Assembly (NCBI RefSeq): GCF_009707325.1
Contig: NZ_CP046103.1
Span: 310,001 to 374,000, forward strand
DNA from: Pseudomonas sp. IB20
Lineage (GTDB): Bacteria; Pseudomonadota; Gammaproteobacteria; Pseudomonadales; Pseudomonadaceae
Length of the DNA stretch: 64,000 nucleotides
Direction of reading: 5' to 3'
The translations under genes and the position numbers were made by a program. The notes beneath the pieces were generated by a model that was not told the DNA's origin, did no database searches, and was given only the letters and a program-made list of their open reading frames with translations. Below are positions 16,712-24,902 of the stretch, piece by piece. The stretch's first letter is position 1, and each line of letters opens with the position of its first letter.

Positions 16712-17497
16712 TTATCTACGCAACGGAAGATAAATGCCGTTTTTCCCATGCCCGGCCATGGCCTGATTGCCACGTACGCTGATCATCAACTTGATATCAA
16801 TCCAGTCGATGCCCTGGGCCTTGAGCTTGGGCAACTCGCGCTCCAATACCGCCAGGGTTTGCGGGTAAGGGTGGCCGATCATTACGGCTGAACCTTGTTT
16901 GTGCGCCAGTTTGATTGCGGTTTGCAGCTGCGTGGTGATCGCCGCTTCGGTGCGCTCGTCATCGAGGAATACATCCCGCGAGACATGCGCCAAGCCAATC
17001 TTCTGCGCCTCGGCGGCGGCGACGGTCTGTGCACTGGTGCGGCTGTCGACAAAGAACTTGTTGCGTCGTTGCAGCTCGGCCATCAGCCACGCCATGGCGG
17101 CCGGTTGGGCGGTCATGCGGCTGCCCATGTGGTTATTGATGCCGGCGGTGTAGGGCACGGCCTTGAAGGCGGCCTCCAGGCGTTTGCCGAGTTCTTCGAT
17201 GGGCAAGTCGGGGTGCCAGGCGAACGGGCCGGTAGCCGGGTCCATGGGCATGTGCAGGATCACGATCTTGCCGGCCTTGTGCGCTTCGCGGGCGAATTCG
17301 GCGGCGTGGGGCGTGTCCGGCATGATCGCCATGGTCACCGGCCCAGGCAGGGCCAGCACGCGACGATCCCGGGGCAGGTTTTGCCCCAGGTCGTCGATGA
17401 TAAGGGTCAGGTAGGCTTTATGCGGCTCGCCCGCAGGCGTCGCGTGGGCGACGCCTGCCAGGCTGCACAGCACAGCGATGATCAGGGCAAAACGCAT
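16712..17497 (-). CDS. Divergent polysaccharide deacetylase family protein (YibQ-like)
   Basis: 261 residues with signal peptide MRFALIIAVLCSLAGVAHA. Family motifs appear in order: TLIIDDLGQN (about 33-42), INNHMGSRMT, FFVDSRTSAQT and VMIGHPYP. These are the metal-binding and catalytic positions of the divergent deacetylase (DUF610) group, which sits next to envC and ctp genes in many gammaproteobacteria. A periplasmic role in envelope polysaccharide metabolism is inferred. It begins one base after the ctpA stop, so the genes are co-transcribed. Confidence 0.88.
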   Translation of the reverse strand: MRFALIIAVLCSLAGVAHATPAGEPHKAYLTLIIDDLGQNLPRDRRVLALPGPVTMAIMPDTPHAAEFAREAHKAGKIVILHMPMDPATGPFAWHPDLPIEELGKRLEAAFKAVPYTAGINNHMGSRMTAQPAAMAWLMAELQRRNKFFVDSRTSAQTVAAAEAQKIGLAHVSRDVFLDDERTEAAITTQLQTAIKLAHKQGSAVMIGHPYPQTLAVLERELPKLKAQGIDWIDIKLMISVRGNQAMAGHGKNGIYLPLRR

Positions 17498-17498
17498 A

Positions 17499-18827
17499 TC
17501 AACGGCTGCGCGTAATGCTCAGGCCTTTAAGCAGGCTCAGCGCCTGGGCCAGTTGATAATCATCGTCCTGCGGCATCGGCTTGGCTTTGGTGGCGCTGCC
17601 GGTCGGCTGGTCGGCGCCGCCGTTGCCATTGCCCAGGTGGCCTTGCAGGTCGGCCTCTTTGTAGTACTCGCTGTCGATCTCGTTGGTGATCTTGGCTTTA
17701 CGTACTTCGATGTCCGGCACGATGCCTTGGGCCTGGATCGAGCGACCGTTCGGCGTGTAGTACAGCGCCGTGGTGATCTTCAGCGCGCGCTCGTTGTTGA
17801 GCGGCAACACGGTTTGCACCGAGCCTTTGCCGAAACTGGTGGTGCCCATCAGTACGCCGCGTTTCTGGTCTTGCAAGGCGCCGGCGACGATTTCGGAGGC
17901 CGAGGCGCTGCCGCCGTTGATCAGCACAGCCAATGGCACGTTTTCGCTGAGGTCATTGCCGGTCGCTGAGAAGCGCAGTTCGGAGTTAGCGATACGGCCC
18001 TTGGTGTAGACGATCAGGCCTTTGGTGATGAAGTGGTCGACCACTTCCACCGCCGACTGCAACACGCCGCCCGGGTTGTTACGCAGGTCGAGCACGATGC
18101 CGTTGAGTTTCTTGCCGTTGTCTTTGCGCAGCTTGGCCAGGGCCTTGGCCACTTCGTCGCCGGTCTTGACCTGGAACTGGGTGATACGGATGTAACCGTA
18201 GCCCGACTCCAGCAGCTGGCTCTTCACGCTCTTGACCGTGATGGTCGCGCGGGCCAGGGTTACGTCAAACGGGTTGCCGCCGTCGCGCACCAAGGTCAGG
18301 GTGATTTTTTGGCCGAGCTTGCCGCGCATCTTGTCGACGGCTTCGGTCATGGACTGGCCACGGGTCGGCTGGCCGTTGATCTTCACGATCAAGTCGCCGG
18401 CCTGGATACCGGCCTTGGATGCTGGGGTGTCGTCGATCGGCGACACCACTTTGATCTGGCCGTCTTCGGAGCCGACTTCGATGCCCAGGCCGCCGAATTC
18501 GCCGCTGGTGCTTTCCTGCAGCTCAGCGAAATCTTCCGGGCCCAGGTAGGCAGAGTGCGGGTCGAGGTTGCTGAGCATGCCCTTGATGGCATTTTCCAGC
18601 AGGGTTTTATCGTCTACGGGTTCGACATAGGCTGCCTTGATCCGGTCCATGACCTCGGCAAAGGTACGCAGCTCGTCCAACGGCAGCGGGGCCTTGGTGG
18701 TCGCAGCCGTGGTCGCGGTCGTGGCGGCGGGTGCAGCTCCAGCGGCCTGGTCGGCAAAAGCCAGAGGCGCGCCGATCACCAGGGCGATCGTCAGGGCCAG
18801 CGAAGTGAGGCGGGACAAATGCAGCAT
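17499..18827 (-). CDS. ctpA: Carboxy-terminal processing protease CtpA (S41 family)
   Basis: 442 residues with signal peptide. A PDZ domain (about 113-195, GLGIEVGSEDGQIKV...) is followed by the S41 core. The catalytic Ser309 lies in GGSASASE, Lys334 and Gln338 in FGKGSVQ. In P. aeruginosa the equivalent protease (PA5134) works with the lipoprotein LbcA to degrade peptidoglycan hydrolases. Placement between an EnvC-type hydrolase activator and a deacetylase fits control of cell-wall cleavage in the periplasm. Confidence 0.93.
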   Translation of the reverse strand: MLHLSRLTSLALTIALVIGAPLAFADQAAGAAPAATTATTAATTKAPLPLDELRTFAEVMDRIKAAYVEPVDDKTLLENAIKGMLSNLDPHSAYLGPEDFAELQESTSGEFGGLGIEVGSEDGQIKVVSPIDDTPASKAGIQAGDLIVKINGQPTRGQSMTEAVDKMRGKLGQKITLTLVRDGGNPFDVTLARATITVKSVKSQLLESGYGYIRITQFQVKTGDEVAKALAKLRKDNGKKLNGIVLDLRNNPGGVLQSAVEVVDHFITKGLIVYTKGRIANSELRFSATGNDLSENVPLAVLINGGSASASEIVAGALQDQKRGVLMGTTSFGKGSVQTVLPLNNERALKITTALYYTPNGRSIQAQGIVPDIEVRKAKITNEIDSEYYKEADLQGHLGNGNGGADQPTGSATKAKPMPQDDDYQLAQALSLLKGLSITRSR

Positions 18828-18857
18828 GTCGAACGAACTCCTAATGTAGATGCGGCC

Positions 18858-20153
18858 CTATCCTTGGGAACGGCACCATTGTGCAGGGTCGCTCGGGCGG
18901 CCCTGCTGACGAATAGCGAAGTACAGCGCTGGCGTGTCCTGCCCACCACTGTTACCGACAGTGGAGATGGATTCACCGGCTTTTACAACATCACCTGCCG
19001 ACTTGAGTAAAGTCTGATTGTGGCCGTAAAGGCTCAAATAGCCATTACCGTGGTCAAGAATCACCAACAAACCCGCGCCCCGCAGCCAATCGGCAAACAC
19101 CACACGGCCACCATGCACGGCATGCACCTGGCTGCCGGCGCCGGCGCTGATCATGACGCCATCCCACTTGGCGCGGGTGTCATCGCCACGGGTTTCACCG
19201 AAGCGTGCCAGTAGTCGACCATCAACGGGCCATGGAAGTTTGCCGCGCGCTGAAGCAAAAGGGCCGCCGAAGTTCTCGCCGGCGCTGGAAACCAGTGGCC
19301 CAGGGGCTGCGCGCGGCGGTTTACGGGGCGCCGGTGCGTCGGTGGTAGCTGCCAGTTCGGCCTCACGCTGGCGCTTTTTTTCCGCTTCCTGCTGGGCGAT
19401 CAGCGCTTTCTGGCGCGCTTCTTCAGCCTCACGTGCCTGGCGGGCCAGGGTTTCTTCGATGGTTTTGAGCACTTTGCCGAGGTCGGCCTGGTCCTGCTCG
19501 CGTGCTTGGAGCTTGGCGTCGCGGGCTTTTACATCGTTATTGAGCTTGGCCAGTGCCAGCTGGCGCTCCTTACGTACCTTGTCCAGTTGGTCGCGCTGGG
19601 TGTCGAGGGCGCTTTTCTGGTCGAGCAGCTGGGATTGCTGGTCGGCAATTTCCTGTTCGACATTGGCCAGTTGGCGCAGGGTTTCGTTAAAACCCTTAAG
19701 TTGCGCCAGACGTGCCTTGCTCAGGTAGTCGTAATAGGTGAGGGTACGCGCGAATTTTTCTGGGTTCTGCTGGTTAAGCAGCAGCTTGAGGTATTCCTGG
19801 CGGCCGCTCTGGTAGGCGGCGCGGGCCTGGATCGCGATCAGGCGTTGCTGTTCAACGCGTGCGCTCTGGAGTTTTTTTTTCTCAGCGTCGAGTCGCTCCA
19901 GTTCCGACTCGCTCTTCTTTAATTCTTTTTGCAGCTCCTGGACCTGCTTCTCGAGCTTGCCCATCTCGGTTTCCGTGCCGCGCAGGTCTTTCTGCACCCC
20001 GGATTTTTCTTCCTGGAGCTTGCCGAGCAGTTTTTTCAGCTCAGTAATGTCCTGACGCGTAGCGTCCAACTGTTGTTGGGTTTGTGCGCGCTCATCGGCA
20101 AACGCCGGTTGGAGCAGGCAGACAAGAGCGAGGGTAATCAAGGCGCGAAGCAT
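18858..20153 (-). CDS. envC: Murein hydrolase activator EnvC-like protein
   Basis: 431 residues from the ATG at 20153, giving signal peptide MLRALITLALVCLLQPAFA. A long coiled coil (about 22-250, Gln/Lys/Glu/Leu-rich) precedes a linker with Pro/Ala and a C-terminal LytM/M23 domain (about 320-431). The M23 zinc ligands look degenerate: KWDGVMI replaces the HxGxD motif and YFAIR replaces HxH. This is expected for EnvC, which activates amidases rather than cutting itself. It is first in the envC-ctpA-deacetylase operon. Confidence 0.92.
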   Translation of the reverse strand: MLRALITLALVCLLQPAFADERAQTQQQLDATRQDITELKKLLGKLQEEKSGVQKDLRGTETEMGKLEKQVQELQKELKKSESELERLDAEKKKLQSARVEQQRLIAIQARAAYQSGRQEYLKLLLNQQNPEKFARTLTYYDYLSKARLAQLKGFNETLRQLANVEQEIADQQSQLLDQKSALDTQRDQLDKVRKERQLALAKLNNDVKARDAKLQAREQDQADLGKVLKTIEETLARQAREAEEARQKALIAQQEAEKKRQREAELAATTDAPAPRKPPRAAPGPLVSSAGENFGGPFASARGKLPWPVDGRLLARFGETRGDDTRAKWDGVMISAGAGSQVHAVHGGRVVFADWLRGAGLLVILDHGNGYLSLYGHNQTLLKSAGDVVKAGESISTVGNSGGQDTPALYFAIRQQGRPSDPAQWCRSQG

Positions 20154-20298
20154 AGAGGCGGGCGACACCAGGGAAAGGGACAGCCTAGTATGCCCGCCAA
20201 GCGCCGCAAAAAAAACGCCCAATTGGGGCTTGCGGGCAAGATAGGTGCCGAGTGGCGTTGGTGTGGCAAAAAGATATCCTCAAAAGCACCTTCCAACC

Positions 20299-20387
20299 CT
20301 GTGGGTGCTGGCTTGCCTGCGATGCGGACACCTCGGTGCTTCAGAGATACCGAGTTGATGCTATCGCAGGCAAGCCAGCTCCCACAG
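20299..20387. repeat. REPIN, ctggcttgcctgcgat type
   Basis: Inverted REP arms (ctggcttgcctgcgatgc and gctatcgcaggcaagccagctcccacag) flank about 40 bp. It lies between the gpmI stop and the envC start, both on the minus strand. Confidence 0.85.
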
Positions 20388-20409
20388 GGGCTTGCGGTGC
20401 GTCTCAGGG

Positions 20410-21936
20410 TCAAACCAGAATCGAAGTCCCGGTCATCTCTTTCGGCTTCTCCAACCCCATCAGCTTCAGCATGGTCGGCGCCACATCCGCCAGCACTCCG
20501 CCTTCACGCACTTTCAGGTCGCGCTTGCCGACATAGATGAACGGCACCGGCTCGGTGGTGTGGGCGGTGTGGGCTTGCCCGGTGGATTCGTCGGACATCT
20601 GCTCGCAGTTGCCGTGGTCGGCGGTGATCAGCGCTTCGCCGCCGACTTTCTCCAGGGCGTCGACGATGCGGCCGACGCACAGGTCCAGGCATTCGACGGC
20701 TTTTACGGCCGCTTCCAGGTTACCGCTGTGGCCCACCATGTCGCCGTTGGCGTAGTTGACCACGATCACGTCGTAACGCTGATTGTCGATGGCATCGACG
20801 ATCTTGTCGGTGACTTCGGGTGCGCTCATTTCCGGCTGCAGGTCGTAGGTGGCGACTTTTGGCGACGGGATCAGGATGCGTTCTTCGCCCGGGAACGGTT
20901 CTTCACGCCCGCCGGAGAAGAAGAAGGTCACGTGGGCGTATTTTTCGGTTTCGGCGATGCGCAACTGGGTCTTGCCGTTTTTCGCCAGGTAGTCGCCCAA
21001 CACGTTTTCCAGGCTGCCCGGGGCAAACGCCGAGGGGGCCGGAATGTTGGCGGCGTATTGGGTGAGCATCACGAACTCGACTTTCGGTTGGCGTGCGCGC
21101 TCAAAATCTTTGAAACCGGCATCGACGAACACGTGGCTCAGCTCACGGGCACGGTCGGCGCGGAAGTTCATGAACACCACGGCGTCGCCGTCTTCGACTT
21201 TCACCGGCTCGCCGAGGGTAGTGGCTTTGACGAATTCATCGCTCTCGCCACGCGCATAGGCGGCCTCCAGGCCTTCCTGTGCGGTGGCGGCGTTGAATTC
21301 GGCCTGGCCGTCGACGATCAGGTTGTAGGCCTGGGCCACGCGGTCCCAGCGGTTGTCACGGTCCATGGCGAAGTAACGGCCGACCAGGCTGGCGATGCGG
21401 CCCTTGCCGAGGGCGGCGAAGGTGGCGTCGAGCAGCTCGATGGACGACTGCGCGCTTTTTGGCGGGGTGTCGCGGCCGTCGAGGAAGGCGTGCAGGTAGA
21501 TCTTGTCGGCGCCGCGCTTGAACGCCAGCTCGGCCATGGCGACCAGGTGGTCCTGGTGGCTGTGCACGCCGCCGTCGGACAACAGGCCCATGAAGTGCAC
21601 GGCCTTGCCGGCTGCGACTGCTTTATCCACCGCCGCGCAAATGGTCGGGTTCTCGAAGAACTCGCCGTCGCGGATCGATTTGGTCACGCGCGTGAAGTCT
21701 TGGTATACCACTCGTCCGGCGCCGAGGTTCATGTGGCCGACTTCCGAGTTGCCCATCTGGCCGTCCGGCAGGCCTACATCCATCCCCGAACCTGAGATCA
21801 AACCGTTGGGTACGGTGGCGGTGAGGCGGTCGAGTACCGGCTTCTTGGCCGAGTACACGGCGTTGTCGTGGTGGCTTTCACTGTGTCCGAAGCCATCGAG
21901 AATTATCAGGACCAAAGGTTTAGGCGTAGTAGTCAT
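20410..21936 (-). CDS. gpmI: 2,3-bisphosphoglycerate-independent phosphoglycerate mutase GpmI
   Basis: 508 residues from the ATG at 21936 ([20 protein letters not shown]). It interconverts 3- and 2-phosphoglycerate in glycolysis using two metal ions. The alkaline-phosphatase-fold motifs are present: LIILDGFG, the phosphoserine segment [29 protein letters not shown], and the late [14 protein letters not shown] longer in-frame start upstream adds a sequence unlike the family. The gene is divergent from yibN-grxC-secB. Confidence 0.96.
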   Translation of the reverse strand: MTTTPKPLVLIILDGFGHSESHHDNAVYSAKKPVLDRLTATVPNGLISGSGMDVGLPDGQMGNSEVGHMNLGAGRVVYQDFTRVTKSIRDGEFFENPTICAAVDKAVAAGKAVHFMGLLSDGGVHSHQDHLVAMAELAFKRGADKIYLHAFLDGRDTPPKSAQSSIELLDATFAALGKGRIASLVGRYFAMDRDNRWDRVAQAYNLIVDGQAEFNAATAQEGLEAAYARGESDEFVKATTLGEPVKVEDGDAVVFMNFRADRARELSHVFVDAGFKDFERARQPKVEFVMLTQYAANIPAPSAFAPGSLENVLGDYLAKNGKTQLRIAETEKYAHVTFFFSGGREEPFPGEERILIPSPKVATYDLQPEMSAPEVTDKIVDAIDNQRYDVIVVNYANGDMVGHSGNLEAAVKAVECLDLCVGRIVDALEKVGGEALITADHGNCEQMSDESTGQAHTAHTTEPVPFIYVGKRDLKVREGGVLADVAPTMLKLMGLEKPKEMTGTSILV

Positions 21937-22027
21937 AGATCCTCTCGCGGCGGTAATAAAGGAAGGCAATCTAAAAGGGAGTAGCAGTCTAAAGCGAAGT
22001 TCCGACCACGTCACCGCTTTACGGGGG

Positions 22028-22055
22028 TTGGCCCCCCCTGACGGCTGTGTATACT
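22028..22055 (+). promoter_or_regulatory. Sigma70-type promoter for the yibN-grxC-secB operon
   Basis: TTGGCC (22028-22033), a 16-bp spacer and TATACT (22050-22055) lie about 33 bp upstream of the first ATG, inside the gpmI/yibN divergent region. Confidence 0.6.
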
Positions 22056-22087
22056 TACCGCCATTTTAACGCCCTGGAACCTCCTTG

Positions 22088-22501
22088 ATGGTTGATCACC
22101 TGATTGCATTTGCCACTGCCCACTACCTGCTCGCGGGTGCCTTCGTCATCCTGCTGGCGCTGCTGATCGCTCATGAAATGAGCCGCGGTGGCCGCAGCCT
22201 GAGCACGTCGGAGCTGACCGCGCTGGTCAACAAGGATGAGGCCGTTGTCGTGGATATTCGCCCGGTCAAGGATTTTGCCGCCGGCCATATCGTCGGCGCC
22301 CTGAACATTCCACAGGACAAGCTCATCGCACGCCTGGTCGAGCTGGAAAAATACAAAGGCAAGACCATTATTCTGGTCGACGCCCAAGGCCAGCACGCCG
22401 GGACCCACGCCCGCGAGATGCTCAAGGCTGGTTTCACCGCCGCCAAACTGTCCGGCGGTATCGGCAGTTGGAAGGCCGATAACCTGCCGTTGGTGAAGTG
22501 A
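22088..22501 (+). CDS. Membrane-anchored rhodanese-like protein (YibN type)
   Basis: 137 residues from the ATG at 22088. One N-terminal membrane helix (YLLAGAFVILLALLIAHEM, about 15-33) is followed by a rhodanese domain (about 40-137, VVVDIRPVKDFAAGHIVGALNIP). The loop that normally carries the sulfur-accepting cysteine reads VDAQGQHAGT with no Cys, so sulfurtransferase activity is not expected. E. coli YibN sits in the same gpmI-yibN-grxC-secB context. The function is unclear, perhaps protein-protein interaction at the membrane. Confidence 0.9.
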   Translation: MVDHLIAFATAHYLLAGAFVILLALLIAHEMSRGGRSLSTSELTALVNKDEAVVVDIRPVKDFAAGHIVGALNIPQDKLIARLVELEKYKGKTIILVDAQGQHAGTHAREMLKAGFTAAKLSGGIGSWKADNLPLVK

Positions 22502-22502
22502 C

Positions 22503-22757
22503 ATGAGTCAGGTTGTCGTTTACTCCAGCGATTGGTGCCCTTACTGCATGCGGGCCAAGGCCCTGCTTGAGAAAAAGGGCGTTGCCTTCGAAGAGATCAA
22601 GGTCGACGGCAAACCTCAGGTGCGCGCCGAAATGACCCAGAAGGCGGGGCGCACGTCCGTGCCGCAGATCTGGATCGGCGACAAGCATGTCGGTGGTTGC
22701 GATGACCTGTTCGCCCTGGAGCGCGCCGGTAAACTCGATGCGCTGCTGCTCGTCTGA
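22503..22757 (+). CDS. grxC: Glutaredoxin 3
   Basis: 84 residues. The dithiol active site CPYC (Cys12, Cys15) lies in SSDWCPYCMRAK, and the cis-Pro and glutathione-binding segment reads RTSVPQIWIGDKHVGGCDD. It reduces disulfides at the expense of glutathione in the cytosol. It follows the rhodanese-like gene by one base and precedes secB by 42 bp, the classical gammaproteobacterial order. Confidence 0.96.
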   Translation: MSQVVVYSSDWCPYCMRAKALLEKKGVAFEEIKVDGKPQVRAEMTQKAGRTSVPQIWIGDKHVGGCDDLFALERAGKLDALLLV

Positions 22758-22799
22758 CTCCTAAACCCTAAAAGACCCCAAGATCAAGAAGGATCTGTG

Positions 22800-23279
22800 A
22801 TGACTGACCAACAGAATACTGAAGCAGCAGAAACCCAAGGCCCACAATTCTCGCTGCAGCGGATCTACGTGCGTGACCTGTCGTTCGAGGCGCCGAAAAG
22901 CCCGGCCATCTTCCGTCAGGAATGGACTCCAAGCGTTGCGCTGGACCTGAACACCCGTCAAAAGGCACTGGAAGGTGACTTCCACGAAGTCGTGCTGACC
23001 CTGTCGGTCACCGTCAAGAATGGCGAAGAAGTCGCCTTCATCGCTGAAGTGCAACAGGCCGGTATCTTCCTGATCCAGGGCCTGGACGAAGCGTCCATGA
23101 GCCACACCCTGGGCGCGTTCTGCCCGAACATCCTGTTCCCGTATGCCCGTGAGACCCTGGACAGCCTGGTCACCCGTGGCTCGTTCCCTGCGCTGATGCT
23201 GGCTCCGGTGAACTTCGATGCCTTGTACGCGCAAGAGCTGCAGCGCATGCAACAGGAAGGTTCGTCGACCGTTCAGTAA
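22800..23279 (+). CDS. secB: Protein-export chaperone SecB
   Basis: 159 residues from the ATG at 22800, preceded by AAGGATCTG; a GTG one codon earlier is also possible. It is a tetrameric cytosolic chaperone that keeps preproteins unfolded and delivers them to SecA. The family core [19 protein letters not shown] and the acidic EFxxE-type surface with [14 protein letters not shown] are present. It is the last gene of the operon and a REP-rich hairpin follows. Confidence 0.97.
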   Translation: MTDQQNTEAAETQGPQFSLQRIYVRDLSFEAPKSPAIFRQEWTPSVALDLNTRQKALEGDFHEVVLTLSVTVKNGEEVAFIAEVQQAGIFLIQGLDEASMSHTLGAFCPNILFPYARETLDSLVTRGSFPALMLAPVNFDALYAQELQRMQQEGSSTVQ

Positions 23280-23294
23280 GTCGACGCGGTAAAA

Positions 23295-23370
23295 ATGTGG
23301 GAGCGGGCTTGTGTGGGAGCTGGCTTGCCTGCGGGCCCCGGCACCCCCCCACACAAGCCCGCTCCCACAT
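23295..23370. repeat. Compound REP element
   Basis: Two different REP arms are joined here (gtgggagcgggcttgtgtgggagctggcttgcctgcggg), closed by one inverted arm (acacaagcccgctcccacat). It looks like a rearranged REPIN lying between convergent secB and trmL, where it may also act as a hairpin at the 3' ends. Confidence 0.75.
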
Positions 23371-23383
23371 TTGTTTTTATGTG

Positions 23384-23839
23384 TTACTTGAAGCCGAGCT
23401 GGCGCCAGCCTTCGTAGACCGCGACGGCCACGGTGTTCGACAGGTTCAAGCTGCGGCAACCCTCGCGCATCGGCAAGCGCAGGCGATGGCCGTCGGGCAG
23501 TGCGTCGAGCACCTCGGCCGGCAGGCCACGGCTTTCCGGGCCGAACAGGAAGGCGTCGCCTTCGGCAAAGCTGGCATCATGAAACGGCCGCGAGCCCTTG
23601 GTGGTAAACGCGAACAGCCGTGGGTGGCCCAGGCTTTCCAGGCAGCTGGCCAGATCGGCGTGGCGCTTGAGCGTGGCGTACTCGTGGTAGTCCAGCCCGG
23701 CCCGGCGCAGGCGCTTGTCGTCCATGTCGAAGCCCAGCGGCTCAATCAAATGCAGGTGGCAGCCACTGTTGGCGCACAGCCTGATAACGTTGCCGGTATT
23801 CGGCGGAATTTCTGGTTGAAAAAGGATGACGTGAAACAT
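23384..23839 (-). CDS. trmL: tRNA (cytidine/uridine-34-2'-O)-methyltransferase TrmL
   Basis: 151 residues, SPOUT family. It begins MFHVILFQPEIPPNTGNVIRL, and the knotted SAM-binding C-terminus is visible in FLFGPESRGLP, LRLPM and RSLNLSNTVAVAVYE. It methylates the ribose of the wobble base of two tRNA-Leu isoacceptors. The start codon shares three bases with that of the divergent gene (CATG palindrome), with a CGGAG ribosome-binding site 6 nt upstream. Confidence 0.95.
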   Translation of the reverse strand: MFHVILFQPEIPPNTGNVIRLCANSGCHLHLIEPLGFDMDDKRLRRAGLDYHEYATLKRHADLASCLESLGHPRLFAFTTKGSRPFHDASFAEGDAFLFGPESRGLPAEVLDALPDGHRLRLPMREGCRSLNLSNTVAVAVYEGWRQLGFK

Positions 23840-24278
23840 GCACGGCTCCGAAGGCAAAGATGCGCTGCATTCTACCCCTGAAGACGACCCAAGGCCGAAG
23901 CTATTGCCCAGGGTCTTGGGCTCAATGGTGATTGTCGGTTTGATGATCGGCCTGATGATTGGCCGCCTGACCACCCCGGAGCCGGTCGAATTGCAACAGG
24001 TAGAGCTGGCAAAGGACGGCGTGGTGGTGTGGTTCAACAGCGAGCCCAAGCTGCACGGCGAGCAGGTGGATGGCACCGTGGCGCTGCTGTTCGACGCGCA
24101 GGGCAAGGTGGCCAATGGGCAACTCAAGGTCAATGACAAGGACGTGAACTGGCGCATCCGCAAGACCGATAGCGGCTTGCTGCTCAACCTGGTGGCGGCT
24201 CGGCCGTTGCGCGGGGAATGGAAGGGAGAGAAGGCCGATGGCCGCTGGCGGCTTGAGATCCATCTCCAAGAGCAATAA
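23838..24278 (+). CDS. Membrane-anchored hypothetical protein (PA5126-like position)
   Basis: 146 residues if started at the ATG at 23838. One hydrophobic helix (SMVIVGLMIGLMIGRL, about 29-44) anchors a periplasmic or cytosolic domain of about 100 residues with no motif I know. AAGGA lies 11 nt upstream, rather far; the ATG at 23923 would shorten the N-terminus to the helix itself. The gene sits between trmL and the NrsZ-like RNA as in P. aeruginosa, where the counterpart is also uncharacterised. It converges on that RNA, whose predicted 3' end overlaps this stop. Confidence 0.7.
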   Translation: MHGSEGKDALHSTPEDDPRPKLLPRVLGSMVIVGLMIGLMIGRLTTPEPVELQQVELAKDGVVVWFNSEPKLHGEQVDGTVALLFDAQGKVANGQLKVNDKDVNWRIRKTDSGLLLNLVAARPLRGEWKGEKADGRWRLEIHLQEQ

Positions 24279-24570
24279 AAGAGGGAATCCCCGGCCTGCC
24301 TGTACCAAGGTTCCCAAAACGGGCTGGGGCTATGGGCGCTGTGCCGCATAAGCTCCGAGTGTAAAGAAGGGAGTTCCCGGCCTGCCTGTACCAGGGCTCC
24401 CAAAACGGGGTGAAGCCAAAGGCTTCGGTGTTAAAGAGGGAATCCCCGGCCTGCCTGTACCGAGGTTCCCGAAACGGGTGTGGGGCACGACGCGATCCGC
24501 ATCAAGCACCCCAGGTGTAAAGAGGGGATTCTCGGCCTGCCTGTACCAAGGTCCCCGAAACTGGGTAGTA
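24272..24570 (-). ncRNA. nrsZ: NrsZ-like nitrogen-regulated sRNA with four repeated hairpins
   Basis: Read on the minus strand, four units each form a stem of about 11 bp (for example GGGAACCTCGG with CCGGGGATTCCC, one bulged A) closed by the same loop TACAGGCAGG. Units begin near 24534, 24448, 24379 and 24293, counted at ggcctgcc on the plus strand. The arms differ between units but pairing is largely kept. A sigma54-type promoter ends about 11 bp before the first hairpin, and the last hairpin runs into TCTTTTATT, a plausible terminator. Location next to ntrC and this architecture match P. aeruginosa NrsZ, which has three such blocks and is processed between them. Ends are predicted. Confidence 0.82.
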
Positions 24571-24580
24571 CAAGGGTTAT

Positions 24581-24596
24581 TGCAGGGCGCGTGCCA
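24581..24596 (-). promoter_or_regulatory. Sigma54 (-24/-12) promoter of the NrsZ-like RNA
   Basis: The minus strand reads TGGCACGCGCCCTGCA. It matches TGGCACG-N4-TTGCW at every defined position but one (C for the first T), with correct GG-to-GC spacing. It predicts a start near 24570. Confidence 0.82.
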
Positions 24597-24636
24597 GAGT
24601 TTGTAATTTGTGCCAAAAAATCACGCCATAAAGCGC

Positions 24637-24668
24637 AAAGCCCCGGAATACGGGGCTTTGGTGTTTTT
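24637..24668 (+). terminator. Hairpin with AAAGCCCCG/CGGGGCTTT arms
   Basis: A 9-bp perfect stem with loop GAATA is followed on the plus strand by GGTGTTTTT. Because the arms end in TTT on both strands, it could also stop ntrBC transcripts arriving on the minus strand before they reach the NrsZ-like gene. It lies between the promoter and the presumed NtrC site. Confidence 0.6.
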
Positions 24669-24737
24669 GCTGTTCAAGGTTTTTTCAGCGTGGCTGATGT
24701 TTCAAGCGTTGGATCCATGCCCGATGCCGGTTCATGG

Positions 24738-24754
24738 TGCATTGAAGCGGTGCA
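24738..24754 (-). promoter_or_regulatory. Probable NtrC enhancer site upstream of the NrsZ-like RNA
   Basis: TGCATT-N5-GGTGCA resembles the NtrC palindrome TGCACC-N5-GGTGCA (one half perfect, the other 4 of 6). It lies about 170-185 bp upstream of the predicted start, a usual enhancer distance. Confidence 0.6.
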
Positions 24755-24767
24755 CTGCATCTGATCT

Positions 24768-24900
24768 GATCGTTCCCACGCTCCGCGTGGGAATGCATCG
24801 TGTGACGCTCCGCGTCACCAGTGCACAGACCTCAAGTTGCAGTGAGGCCTGGACGCGGAGCGTCCGGGGAGGCATTCCCACGCAGAGCGTGGGAGCGATC
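24768..24900. repeat. Nested-palindrome intergenic element (gatcgttcccacgct family), copy A
   Basis: Terminal inverted repeats gatcgttcccacgctccgcgtggga and its complement enclose a second inverted pair (gacgctccgcgtcac and ggacgcggagcgtcc). Length is about 130 bp. It starts directly after the ntrC stop (in minus orientation). It resembles a miniature inverted-repeat element; four family members are in this window and no transposase is near. Confidence 0.8.
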
Positions 24901-24902
24901 AG

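Noticed and set aside
24272..24580. CRISPR-like array (four similar units)
   Set aside because: Only four units at 69-86 bp spacing, units are hairpins with changing arms, no cas genes, and a sigma54 promoter precedes them; an NrsZ-type sRNA explains it better.
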